NCBI GenBank assembly: GCA_964250765.1
Contig: CAXUHF010000001.1
Span: 1 to 64,000 of the forward strand
From: JBBQVS01 sp964250765
GTDB taxonomy: Bacteria > Chloroflexota > Ktedonobacteria > Ktedonobacterales > Ktedonobacteraceae
Direction of reading: 5' to 3'
Length of the DNA stretch: 64,000 nt
Shown piece by piece: positions 36,129 to 44,610 of the stretch. A program made the position numbers and the translations under genes. How positions within the stretch are numbered: position 1 is the stretch's first letter; every line of letters begins with the position of its first letter. The notes beneath the pieces are model-generated. The model was not told the DNA's origin, made no database searches, and saw only the letters and a program-made list of their open reading frames with translations.

Positions 36129-37382
36129 ATGGGTATTCGACTAGATGCTATTCCGATTACAGGTCTTCCACAGATCATGAAAACTGAGAGCGAACCGGAA
36201 CCCTATGCGACGAGAGTAAACTGTCTTTTGCATAGTGGTCAGCTTTTAGAACACCAGCACTTAGAAGTGCGCGTAAACAATGTTCTTCAAGATGGCATCT
36301 CAGAAGGCAATCAGACCGTTTTTTCCTGGCAATTCTTTAAAGCTACTGACGAGGTGCTTATCACTTTGCATAATAGAGGAATGCAAACAAAACATTGGCG
36401 AGGATGCTGGAATGAGCGAGATGCTATTCTACACACTGGTACGCTTCCTGTACAGGTTGCTTTTAATGGAAAAATGCAGCAAGTGGCGGGGACAACGATA
36501 GACGACATTTCCTCAGTAGCTCTTGCCGATTCGATGCCTCCTACTGATGCAGCAAATAGTAATGGGCATAGTGGACACCTCATGCTTGAGTCAGATAATT
36601 CTACTGACAACATAGAATCTCATGGCAATGAAAAGCAGATCAGAACTGCTGATGTACAAGAGCTATTGGTGATAGCTGAGGCGAACTCCTCGCCTGTTGT
36701 AACACAACAACAAACAGAAATTGCTGCAGCAGAGGAGGACGAAGAGTTTCAGCGCGAGCAGGAACGCATAGAAAATGAAGAATTTGAGGAGGTGGAGGAC
36801 GAAGATTTGCAAGAGGACGAGGATGTAGAAGACGATGGGTATGAGCCTAGCAATGATATGGAGGGTGGTGAATCTCTTTCGATACAAAGAAAAGGGCTAC
36901 AGGAAGATGAGGCTACTACGACTCCCGTAGGAAAACGTGTGGCCGCATTTCATGCAAATCCAGTTGCTCTTGAGCAAACTCTTCAAGCTCTCAAAGACCT
37001 TGTTGCTAAAATGCCGCCAAAGACGATCATCGTTGATTTGCGTGAACATAATCGTCAGTCAAGGCATTCTCTAACGTCGAGTGCTCTTTCCAAGGAACTC
37101 TTACGAGGTGTCTTCGGAGCAAAGTACTGGGATCGCGGTTGGGCAATTAAAACATCGTTTCAATTCACAGTCGGTTCTGACAATTCATCAAGAAGACTGC
37201 GTGCTGCTATTGTGAATTGCAACCATCCTGATGGAATTCCTTCTCTCACAAAGCACTATGAGGAGGGCTATTCATTCGTGTTAATGGATAGCCGTGCATC
37301 ATATGATGAAAGTCCTCGTCGGACTGTGATCGATGAACTCCGACAACGCATTCCAGACCTCGTAGTCGAACCGATTGGATAG
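36129..37382 (+). CDS. Protein of unknown function with long acidic linker
   Basis: A 417-residue protein starting MGIRLDAIP. Residues 1-125 form one unknown domain. About 200-260 are highly acidic (EEDEEFQ.., EVEDEDLQEDEDVEDDGY). Residues 275-417 form a second domain (TIIVDLREHNRQSRHS; LLRGVFGAKYWDRGWAIKTSF). The start is decided by the ribosome site: AAAAGGAG lies 9 bases before the ATG at 36129 but only 2 bases before the one at 36120. The acidic linker may mimic nucleic acid or be a spacer. No family was recognised. Confidence 0.55.
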   Translation: MGIRLDAIPITGLPQIMKTESEPEPYATRVNCLLHSGQLLEHQHLEVRVNNVLQDGISEGNQTVFSWQFFKATDEVLITLHNRGMQTKHWRGCWNERDAILHTGTLPVQVAFNGKMQQVAGTTIDDISSVALADSMPPTDAANSNGHSGHLMLESDNSTDNIESHGNEKQIRTADVQELLVIAEANSSPVVTQQQTEIAAAEEDEEFQREQERIENEEFEEVEDEDLQEDEDVEDDGYEPSNDMEGGESLSIQRKGLQEDEATTTPVGKRVAAFHANPVALEQTLQALKDLVAKMPPKTIIVDLREHNRQSRHSLTSSALSKELLRGVFGAKYWDRGWAIKTSFQFTVGSDNSSRRLRAAIVNCNHPDGIPSLTKHYEEGYSFVLMDSRASYDESPRRTVIDELRQRIPDLVVEPIG

Positions 37383-37418
37383 TAGTTTCGTATCCACAAC
37401 ATTTATTCAGCATTTAGT

Positions 37419-37462
37419 AGCGAGTACGAGGGAGAGCATCTTTTCTTTCCCTCGTACTCGCT
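37419..37462 (+). promoter_or_regulatory. 15-bp leader hairpin without T-run, directly before a ribosome site
   Basis: AGCGAGTACGAGGGA (37419-37433) pairs with TCCCTCGTACTCGCT (37448-37462). The next bases are AAAGGAG, the ribosome site of the 37478 gene, with no T-tract. It is therefore not a simple terminator and could control translation initiation or RNA stability. Confidence 0.75.
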
Positions 37463-37477
37463 AAAGGAGACAAAACC

Positions 37478-38203
37478 ATGATTAGCACTCTTCCAAATAT
37501 GGTCCAAGCTGATGAAGCACTTCGATTACTCGCTCAGATGTATGCTCGCTGGTTTATACGCGTAGGTTTGGATGAATCACGTGAAGAGATGTATGCACAT
37601 ATTCGCGACATACTCTATAACGCGGTAAGTCAAAAAGATGCACATGAGCGCCTAACACAGTTAGCCGAAGGGATGAATGATACGAACGCTTCTCTTTGGA
37701 GGGTATGTATCCAAGCACAGGACATCGTGCAACAAGTCATTCAGGCACATGGAAGCGTCAATGCTTTGGTTGCTGGACAGACTGACGGGTTCCGACATCT
37801 ATGCTTAACATGTAGTCAGAATGAACAGAACTTTCAACGAGTGCATTTCTTTAACGGGCGAGATCGTCGTCTTCTCCTCATGCCAGAGATCGGAGGCACG
37901 AATCGGTCAGTGTATTCTATGTGCCAAATTTGTCATCAGCCTATTAATCCCAACAAACTTGTTATATTCTCCTTCGCCGGAACGACAAAACATACCAAAC
38001 AATGTCTTTGTAGGATGTGTAATCGTGCAGGAACAGCGTTCCTGTTAAGTATCTATGAATGCGAACCGCAAGCACAACGTGTTTTGCTTCCATACCTCCA
38101 ACAAGTATCTGCTCCAAGCAAGCAGCAGTGTGTCGAACGCGCCGTCAAGCTGTGCTGGGAGAATGGGTGGTACATGTTTAACAGGAACACGATACTTTCC
38201 TGA
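37478..38203 (+). CDS. Cysteine-rich, probable zinc-binding protein
   Basis: A 241-residue protein. The N-terminal half is helical. The C-terminal half has LCLTCSQ, MCQICHQPI and CLCRMCNRAG, so two CxxC pairs plus additional cysteines probably hold one or two zincs. AAAGGAG precedes the ATG. The next gene starts about 80 bases later. No family was recognised; a nucleic-acid-binding or ligase-type RING role cannot be inferred. Confidence 0.55.
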   Translation: MISTLPNMVQADEALRLLAQMYARWFIRVGLDESREEMYAHIRDILYNAVSQKDAHERLTQLAEGMNDTNASLWRVCIQAQDIVQQVIQAHGSVNALVAGQTDGFRHLCLTCSQNEQNFQRVHFFNGRDRRLLLMPEIGGTNRSVYSMCQICHQPINPNKLVIFSFAGTTKHTKQCLCRMCNRAGTAFLLSIYECEPQAQRVLLPYLQQVSAPSKQQCVERAVKLCWENGWYMFNRNTILS

Positions 38204-38282
38204 ATAGTCAGATGGATATGCTGTGTACAGTCCAGTGTACCTTCCATCAAGTGAGAAAGTAAGGAAGAATGACCAACTTTTT

Positions 38283-38684
38283 ATGGACAGAGAGGAAGCT
38301 TATTGTATGCAAGATGATTCCGTAGCTTCCGTGGAACTTACACAACAAATACAGAAGGACCAGTCTACTTTGGAAGCACATCTTCAAGCATCATGTTTTC
38401 GCGTTGCATCAAGATGCTGTAGTCAGTGTTTGTTTGGGCCAAACAAGTTGGTCTCCGACGCGCGAAAGACGGCACTTCTTGAGGAATGCCTTCGTAAAGA
38501 TAAATTTTTTCGGTGTCATGTAGGGGATGCCAATGGACAAACGATCTGTTGCCGAGGCTTTTTTGAGATACATGGTCGTGATGTGTTCCCCACTCGTATG
38601 GCTAGGTTGCTTAATGAACTATTTTCTGGCTCTCTTCGCTTTGTCGAAGTGGAGGAGGATAAGGAGCAAAAATGTCAACTGTAA
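38283..38684 (+). CDS. Cysteine-rich protein, DUF6283-like pattern
   Basis: A 133-residue protein. The pattern CCSQCLFGPN, then FFRCHVGD, then CCRGFFE is similar to DUF6283 proteins, where CxxC, CH and CxG form a metal or redox centre. The start is uncertain: the frame is open from GTG at 38223, and ATG at 38283 or 38307 are alternatives, none with a well-placed ribosome site (AAGGAAG is 15-20 bases upstream of 38283). It overlaps the ClpS gene by 13 bases, indicating coupling. Confidence 0.5.
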   Translation: MDREEAYCMQDDSVASVELTQQIQKDQSTLEAHLQASCFRVASRCCSQCLFGPNKLVSDARKTALLEECLRKDKFFRCHVGDANGQTICCRGFFEIHGRDVFPTRMARLLNELFSGSLRFVEVEEDKEQKCQL

Positions 38685-38971
38685 CCAATCCCATCCCTCA
38701 AAGTGAGACAGAGGAAATTATACAGTTTCGTCTTCAACATCTTCCGCGTTACAAAGTCATTCTGCATAATGATGCTCTTCACACCTTTGATGAAGTCGTT
38801 TGCGCGCTCTCGAACTCCGTTTCGCTATCCAATCAAAAAGCTTGGGATGTCACATTTGAAGCGCATAATATGGGGCGGGCTATTGTGATTGTGTGCCTCA
38901 AGGAAGAGGCCGAATACTACAAGGAGAGGTTGGAAAAATATAAGCTCATAATCACTCTTGAGCAGGAATAG
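38672..38971 (+). CDS. clpS: ClpS-like adaptor of the Clp protease
   Basis: A 99-residue protein that is a full-length ClpS: YKVILHNDALHTFDEVV (residues 27-43) with the N-D pair at the N-degron pocket, and AWDVTFEAHNMGRAIV (about 56-71), with the usual KEEAEYYKERL C-terminal helix. ClpS delivers N-end-rule substrates to ClpAP or inhibits other deliveries. Typical ClpS is 85-110 residues. No clpA/clpC is present in the window, so it would rely on the host enzyme. The ATG lies inside the 3' end of the previous gene, with AAGGAGC upstream. Confidence 0.9.
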   Translation: MSTVTNPIPQSETEEIIQFRLQHLPRYKVILHNDALHTFDEVVCALSNSVSLSNQKAWDVTFEAHNMGRAIVIVCLKEEAEYYKERLEKYKLIITLEQE

Positions 38972-39070
38972 AACACTTTAAAAGGTCCATAGATAAGTGG
39001 GTAGCAGCTTTTGTGTTAGGCTATTGCCCGCTTTCATTTTGTCTTTTGAAAGGAGGAGTGACTGTACCTC

Positions 39071-40837
39071 TTGTTGACGGTCACTCATACAGATATGACA
39101 TCAGCCATTATGCTTTCTACATCATTACAAGGAACAACTCATACAGCTATCACGAAATATCCGGCTCGCTATAGGGTAATTGAGGAGTATGAAGGTTTCC
39201 GCATAGAGGGAAGAGATCGTGTATCAGTCTATGTGCGTCTGTCTCCGTATAAAACCTCGTTGCTCATTGGACGTTCGCTAGATGAGATCAATGCTTCCGA
39301 ACAAGGGAGTCTATCTCGTTTTCCCTCTGCTTGCGGTCTCTACGGGTACTATCGATTGCTAGATATCATCGCTCGTGTCACGATGTCTCAGTGGCAACGT
39401 CCTCCCAATCCTACAAATGATTGGAGTGGTATCAAAGAATGGTCTATTAGTCGTACAAAGCAGGCGTTACATTTCCGAGGCGTCTATCAACAGTGGCAAC
39501 GTCTCCTCAGTCTTGTACCAGAACCTCAAAAATCAGTTGCGAAGGCTGTATTTGCTGCAACATTCGATGGAAGTCAACGAGGCTGTGAAACGTGGCCTGA
39601 ACTCTACGACTATCCTTTTCTGGTTAAAGACATCTTGCAGTATCGTGCTGCCGCTATTGCTGCACATTATGCAGATAGCCTTATAGAACAAGTTGGACTT
39701 ATGGTTCAAGTACAGAGGGAGCACAGTGCTTCTGCTTGTCAATCAGGGGCACCAAGTGAGCGTTTTGAGGCTATTAGTCAACGGCGATGGGGAGTTTTCT
39801 CAAAAGAGTTCAGTCCGTTAGATGTCACGAATGGATTACCGTCTGATGCAGAAGAGAGATGGAAGCAAGAGCGACTCGAACAAAGGCAGATAGTCATGGA
39901 GTTGCTGGCTCATGATTGGAAGGCCCTCTACTCTCATAATGGAACGGCAGGGAAGAGTTTGCGGCGGTCGCTTATGTCCTTGTCGGGAGGTGTCTCTGGA
40001 CCTCTCTTATGTGAGTTTCCCAAACTTGAGCAATTTCTAATACGACCAATTGTAGATCGCGTTGAACTTACCACATTTCTGTTGCTGGCACGCTCTGCTT
40101 TAGGTTGGGGGCCGATTTCATCTGATACATGGGAAGGGAACATTCTTGCGAGGGCGAGTCGAAAGGAAATTCTTGCTGCTCTGCACATTTTGTCTAATCA
40201 TCAGCAACGGGAATTTTTTCGTCAACAGTATCATGCAGGGCAACGAATGAGAAGACAGGCACCCGTTCTTACGCCGTGGAAGAATGGTTTGTCTCTGCTG
40301 GTGGGCTATATCTATGATTACTGTTGCTTTTGTCGCCAAACAGGTCTACCAGCCCATAACGGGAATATCGTCGGACTTGTAGAAAAATCCATCTCGTGGC
40401 ATCGTGATGCACAACGAAGGACAGAGGAATTTCAGAAAGCACTGTTAGATGGAACGGCTTGCGCTGCCCTTTCTCCTGTTCCTTTGCCCAGTAACTCGTC
40501 GATTGCGTTTTTATCGACAGCGAAAGACATCTTTGCTGAGGGAGAAAAAATGGGTCATTGTATCGCAAGCTACGCATCTTGGGCCGTCAATGGGCAATGT
40601 TATCTATTCCATGTGAATCACCAAGATACAGAAGCGTCGGTGCAGGTGAACACTTTTGGTCAAGTTGTTCAATCGTATGGCCCCCACAATAGCAGTAACG
40701 CTGCATCAGAGTACGGGAAACATGTTTTAGAGAAATGGGGAAGCAGCTTTGCCCGTAAACTGATAGACTCCGACCGGCGTCCCATCTACGGAGGATACCA
40801 AAGATTTCCTGAAGACAACGATCCCCACCCTTTTTAG
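39071..40837 (+). CDS. PcfJ-domain protein
   Basis: A 588-residue protein. Near residues 490-545 it contains the PcfJ signature: EGEKMGHCIASYA, then GQCYLFHV, ending VVQSYGPHNSSN (HCV.SY ... G.C.if). PcfJ is a pCF10 conjugation-locus protein of unclear function, found on many mobile elements. The N-terminal 450 residues have no recognised domain, with a CCFCRQTG near 418. The best site (AGGAGG) lies 14 bases upstream of TTG at 39071; ATG at 39095 lacks a site. A weak hairpin (38996-39034) precedes it. Confidence 0.7.
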   Translation: MLTVTHTDMTSAIMLSTSLQGTTHTAITKYPARYRVIEEYEGFRIEGRDRVSVYVRLSPYKTSLLIGRSLDEINASEQGSLSRFPSACGLYGYYRLLDIIARVTMSQWQRPPNPTNDWSGIKEWSISRTKQALHFRGVYQQWQRLLSLVPEPQKSVAKAVFAATFDGSQRGCETWPELYDYPFLVKDILQYRAAAIAAHYADSLIEQVGLMVQVQREHSASACQSGAPSERFEAISQRRWGVFSKEFSPLDVTNGLPSDAEERWKQERLEQRQIVMELLAHDWKALYSHNGTAGKSLRRSLMSLSGGVSGPLLCEFPKLEQFLIRPIVDRVELTTFLLLARSALGWGPISSDTWEGNILARASRKEILAALHILSNHQQREFFRQQYHAGQRMRRQAPVLTPWKNGLSLLVGYIYDYCCFCRQTGLPAHNGNIVGLVEKSISWHRDAQRRTEEFQKALLDGTACAALSPVPLPSNSSIAFLSTAKDIFAEGEKMGHCIASYASWAVNGQCYLFHVNHQDTEASVQVNTFGQVVQSYGPHNSSNAASEYGKHVLEKWGSSFARKLIDSDRRPIYGGYQRFPEDNDPHPF

Positions 40838-41027
40838 AATCCGTAGTTCCCTTACTACTTGGCTCGGTCCTCCTCACTATATCTTGTTCGTAATAGCTGA
40901 CCCTGAACATGACGACGAGCGGCTAGTAACTGCTCAAATGTCATATTTAGAGACAACATTCAGTCTAAGAAAGGAATATGTGCATCTCTCCTATTACAGC
41001 CGGAAGAGGGATGCATAAAGTAGATGT

Positions 41028-41465
41028 ATGAATTTTAACAACGAAAACGAATTAGAACATTTCCTACATGGTATTGAGGCAGAAATGCGAAGGACTAATG
41101 CTCAGGCTCTTCAATTTCTGCACATAAAGCCTGTTTTTTCCATTCTCCAGAAAGCTCGAACTCATGAGGCTTTTTATCGGCTAGACCTCGTGGAAACAAC
41201 TCCTCAACTCCGAGTCTTGCTTCCAATAGATGAGGGACCAATCAAATTCAACATGTATCTGGTCCAATTGAGCGACCTGCATCCCCTTTCCAACGCATTC
41301 ACTCACTATGTGCAGTACCAAGGCAGTACCGACTTTGAGCAGGAGCGTCCAGTCACTGAGTGGCATTTGCTTTATAGCATTGGAGAGATGATGAAGAATC
41401 TTTTCTGGATGGGTTTAGAAACATCTCGCTTCCCTTTGGAAATCACTGTGCATAAGCTGCTCTAA
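41028..41465 (+). CDS. Hypothetical protein
   Basis: A 145-residue protein, predicted alpha/beta, with no signal peptide or membrane segment. It shows LRVLLPIDEGPIKFNMYLV and EWHLLYSIGEMMKNLFW. No family was recognised. It is followed 80 bases later by the next rightward gene. Confidence 0.45.
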   Translation: MNFNNENELEHFLHGIEAEMRRTNAQALQFLHIKPVFSILQKARTHEAFYRLDLVETTPQLRVLLPIDEGPIKFNMYLVQLSDLHPLSNAFTHYVQYQGSTDFEQERPVTEWHLLYSIGEMMKNLFWMGLETSRFPLEITVHKLL

Positions 41466-41545
41466 CTGAAGGATGAATGCCTTATGTTCGTTGTGTTCTT
41501 GCGCTCGATGGTCTATCGAGGAAAGTCTTAGAGGAGAATTTTGTA

Positions 41546-42328
41546 ATGAATACTCTGCCTAATAAAGATACGTGCATCTGTGGTGTAACGAGCTGCGTAG
41601 GCTGTGACTGTGGCATGGATTGTGCGTACAGCCCAGGACATAGAGAAGGAACTGTAGCACTTCAACCTCTTGCATCTCTAGTTGAGGCCGTCGAGTGGCT
41701 GTTTACAGAGCAAAGATTTGCACTACCCATATGTTCCTTAGAGGAAAATGGTATATGCTTGAAATCCCTTTCTCCAGGAATACGTCGCTTGCGAGCAACA
41801 CTTGCATTTGCCAAACAATTTCTGAAAGACCCAGCTTGTGAGGCCGTTCCAAAAGTGCCATTTCTGCCGTTGGTCTACCATATTCAGTATCAGCAGGAGC
41901 ATATTCCCGTCTCATCCATTATAGAGTTTTATGCAGGTGCTATGACAGTGTTGGTACGAGAACTTGCACAAAAACACGATGCTGGAGAGGTTCTTCCGTA
42001 TTCAGATAAACACAATGGAGAACCCCCTTATGACCAATATGTAGAAATGCGTAAGAATGTGGCAGATGTAGTTATTCCTAGTGAACATGATGAAGATGCC
42101 TTATGCATCATCCTCTCATTTGACTCGTCCCTGCTCACACGTCGGTGCGGCTTAAATGGCGAGGAAACCGAGGAAAGCGAGACCTCTGCTGCAACTTTGA
42201 TCTATCGAGGGTTGGCAGAGTTGGTTGAAGGGAAGCTAGAGGATTACTGGGATGAGTGTGTCATGCTTGCGCAATCAGCACATCCATCTACTTGGGAGAT
42301 GTGCGTTGTCCTCCTAAACCTTTCCTGA
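41546..42328 (+). CDS. Hypothetical protein with N-terminal cysteine cluster
   Basis: A 260-residue protein. The first 30 residues carry CICGVTSCVGCDCGMDC, six cysteines in 17 residues, likely to bind metal. The remainder is helical and acidic. GAGGAG sits 9 bases before the ATG at 41546; an open frame back to 41477 lacks a site. No family was recognised. The following 210 bases (42329-42540) have no certain gene. Confidence 0.5.
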   Translation: MNTLPNKDTCICGVTSCVGCDCGMDCAYSPGHREGTVALQPLASLVEAVEWLFTEQRFALPICSLEENGICLKSLSPGIRRLRATLAFAKQFLKDPACEAVPKVPFLPLVYHIQYQQEHIPVSSIIEFYAGAMTVLVRELAQKHDAGEVLPYSDKHNGEPPYDQYVEMRKNVADVVIPSEHDEDALCIILSFDSSLLTRRCGLNGEETEESETSAATLIYRGLAELVEGKLEDYWDECVMLAQSAHPSTWEMCVVLLNLS

Positions 42329-42543
42329 CTGCTATACGCCTTTTCTACCCCACTTGCCTCCCATCTTACAGACAATTATTGTCTGCCCGATTCTCCCACG
42401 TTACCTCCATCAAGAGTCGTAAAAATAAAGAAACCTTGCTAAGAAGCAAAGAAAACCGAGTGGTTGTGTTCCCTGCCAAAGAAGAGCAAGCTGCAGAAGC
42501 ATAGCTTCTTGCAAAGGTACATCTCATTTGACTCCCATAAATA

Positions 42544-42581
42544 AATCAGCATCTGAGCATATGCTCAGATGCTGATTTTTT
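42544..42581 (+). terminator. 34-bp perfect palindrome with T-run
   Basis: AATCAGCATCTGAGCAT (42544-42560) is followed directly by its reverse complement (42561-42577), then TTTT to 42581. With a small loop it forms a 15-bp stem. This is the longest perfect palindrome found in the window. The next ATG is at 42673. Confidence 0.9.
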
Positions 42582-42672
42582 GTTTGTCTTATTCAGAAGT
42601 TCGAGAGGACCCACGTACCAAGCCACTAATGCATTGGCTAGTACATGGGTCACTTTCATGAAGGAGACCGTG

Positions 42673-43281
42673 ATGACTAATATATTTCAAGAACACTTTC
42701 AGCAAAGCGAAGGGAAGAGGATGCAAGACGTTCTTTCTTTCCATCTTTCGCACTGGGCTAGTATAGTGACTGATGCTGTTCCCAATCGCTGTTTTGATAA
42801 TGCATGGAGGACGTTTTGCTCTTTTCCTGAAATATTTTTCAAGGGGAAATTCGTCGAGGGCTGGATTGTTTTCGATCTGGATACCGAAGTTGTTCTCAAC
42901 GAGCATGGATGGTGCCAACTGCCTAACGGTACTATTGTAGACCCCTCGGTTCTGCTGTTAGTAGAACCTGACCAACCTGTCTATTACTTTTCAGGGGTTG
43001 AACGGGACTGGGCAGAAATGAAAGTGCTGATAAACGAGGAAAAAGAGCTTCCTTACGTGCGCTTTGATGGAAAACATGGTGAAGATGGTTTAGGCCATCC
43101 TGTGTACAAGGCAGCCTACGAGACAGCGAGAGAGAAGATGTACCATCTAGCGAACGCTACACACCCACCCAAAAAGATGACTTTTCTGACTGCTCAAGAT
43201 AAAGGAGATGATCCAAGAGACACAGGAGTCAGTGTGCAGATCATCGTTGTCTCACCTGATGATCTCGAGAGGAGCAGATGA
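42673..43281 (+). CDS. Cys-His-Asp hydrolase-like family protein, copy 1
   Basis: A 202-residue protein, first of three tandem paralogues. The shared motifs are PNRCFDNAW (C40), VEGWIV (61-66), NEHGW (H78), and IVDPSVLLL (D90), then YYFSGV. A Cys followed by a strand-rich EGW, a His in xHGW and an Asp in VDPS is the order of the catalytic triad in papain/NlpC-like hydrolases and transglutaminases, so a peptidase or amidase activity is possible. AAGGAG lies 6 bases before the ATG. It is followed 1 base later by copy 2. The family name is unknown to me. Confidence 0.55.
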   Translation: MTNIFQEHFQQSEGKRMQDVLSFHLSHWASIVTDAVPNRCFDNAWRTFCSFPEIFFKGKFVEGWIVFDLDTEVVLNEHGWCQLPNGTIVDPSVLLLVEPDQPVYYFSGVERDWAEMKVLINEEKELPYVRFDGKHGEDGLGHPVYKAAYETAREKMYHLANATHPPKKMTFLTAQDKGDDPRDTGVSVQIIVVSPDDLERSR

Positions 43282-43282
43282 G

Positions 43283-43879
43283 ATGAGTGGAAGGACACAT
43301 GAAAGCCTAAACCAAGAAGTGTCACAGCAATTAGCATATGAATGGTCTCTTGCTGTGGCACTTGCCACTGAAGCTGTTCCCAATTATTGCTATGCGAACG
43401 TATGGCATGCGATTACCGAACTTGTCGAACTATCAGAAGCACTCTTGGTTGAGGGATGGGTTGTCACCGAGCAAGAGAGCCAAGTTTTACTTATTGAACA
43501 CTGCTGGTGCGAGCGCACTAACAGCATTATTGATCCTTCTCTTGTTCTACTCATGAGATGTGGGCAACCTGTACGTTACTTTTCAGGGATACAGCGCAAT
43601 CTGCCGGAGGTACGCACACTTGTCTGTAAGCAACTTCCTCGTGTGTGCTCCATTGGAACCTATGGGCGTGATGGGATGAAGAATACTGATTATCGCGCAG
43701 CCTATCAAGCCGCCTACAGATATGCCTCCTCGCTTGTCTCTACAGGCGATTCAATGAAGCAACTCATTGTGCAACCATCAATCTTCCCGACTACAGAAGT
43801 AAAGCATCCAGAACTTGTTGTACAAATTGTCTCATCACAGTCCTTTTTGAGGGGAAGCAATGAACGTATTGAACTATGA
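43283..43879 (+). CDS. Cys-His-Asp hydrolase-like family protein, copy 2
   Basis: A 198-residue paralogue of the preceding gene: PNYCYANVW (C36), VEGWVV, IEHCWCE (H73), IIDPSLVLL (D84), RYFSGIQ. It has the same motif order but diverged elsewhere, and the Gly after His in copies 1 and 3 is Cys here. Its ATG is 1 base after the stop of copy 1, with AGAGGAG 8 bases before it, and its 3' end overlaps copy 3 by 20 bases. This is a translationally coupled block arisen by tandem duplication. Confidence 0.55.
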   Translation: MSGRTHESLNQEVSQQLAYEWSLAVALATEAVPNYCYANVWHAITELVELSEALLVEGWVVTEQESQVLLIEHCWCERTNSIIDPSLVLLMRCGQPVRYFSGIQRNLPEVRTLVCKQLPRVCSIGTYGRDGMKNTDYRAAYQAAYRYASSLVSTGDSMKQLIVQPSIFPTTEVKHPELVVQIVSSQSFLRGSNERIEL

Positions 43880-44375
43880 CCTGTCGGTAAAAGTTGCTGA
43901 ACTGATACACGCTCAAAAATATCGCTGTTGGTACAATGCCTACGATGCACTTCTCCAACTCCCCGGTCCATTTTTTTTCTCTCGGTATGTCGAAGGATGG
44001 CTGGTCATCCCCAAAGAGCACGAAGTGCTGGTAATTGAGCACGGCTGGATCGAACATTCAAACGGGCAGATTGTAGATCCATCTATTGTGCTGCTTGAAG
44101 AGAGGGGCCAGCGCATGGACTACTTTTCAGGGATTCAGCTAGACCGATCCCAGATACAAGACCTTCAGGGAGTACTTTTACCTGTCGCACGCCTTCTTTC
44201 TCCAAAGAAGGACGGTTTGGGATACCCAGACTACAAAGCCGCTTATGACGCTGCTATGAGACGTGCTGAAGAGTTTGCCTGTATAAATGACAGATTGGTA
44301 AGGGTATGTCCGCGCGAGACGACTATCATTATGCTTGGCGAGGATGGCGTTGTTGTCATTTCATTAGAGGGATGA
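43860..44375 (+). CDS. Cys-His-Asp hydrolase-like family protein, copy 3
   Basis: A 171-residue paralogue: YRCWYNAYD (C23), VEGWLVI, IEHGWIEH (H61), IVDPSIVLL (D73), DYFSGIQLD. It is shorter at the N-terminus than copies 1 and 2. GAGGGGAAGCA precedes the ATG, which lies in the end of copy 2. All three keep the presumed catalytic triad, so they are likely all active with different substrates or partners. No export signal is seen, which argues against cell-wall hydrolysis. Confidence 0.55.
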   Translation: MNVLNYDLSVKVAELIHAQKYRCWYNAYDALLQLPGPFFFSRYVEGWLVIPKEHEVLVIEHGWIEHSNGQIVDPSIVLLEERGQRMDYFSGIQLDRSQIQDLQGVLLPVARLLSPKKDGLGYPDYKAAYDAAMRRAEEFACINDRLVRVCPRETTIIMLGEDGVVVISLEG

Positions 44376-44549
44376 CGATTAAATGTAAGCTTGCAGTCGC
44401 TTATTACTGGGCGGTAGTCTCTTTTTGAAGAAAGAAGAACTTGTCAAATATCTTCCTTCATCGGCATACTTTTGATGAATGCATAGAAGTACTTAACATC
44501 TAGCGGAGCACTTTGTTTGACAGTTCTCAACATAAGAGTTTGTTTCATT

Positions 44550-44586
44550 GTGGAGTATACCTTGAAAGGGCTGCTCCACGATTTTT
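44550..44586 (+). terminator. Leader hairpin before the WD40 gene
   Basis: GTGGAG (44550-44555) pairs with CTCCAC (44574-44579), then GATTTTTATTAT. The next ATG is 24 bases downstream. Confidence 0.75.
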
Positions 44587-44610
44587 ATTATCCAAGTAAG
44601 GAAAACAGCT

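Noticed and set aside
42256..42504. Rightward 82-codon frame after the 41546 gene
   Set aside because: Its first third overlaps the previous gene in another frame, there is no ribosome site, and only the basic C-terminal third looks protein-like.
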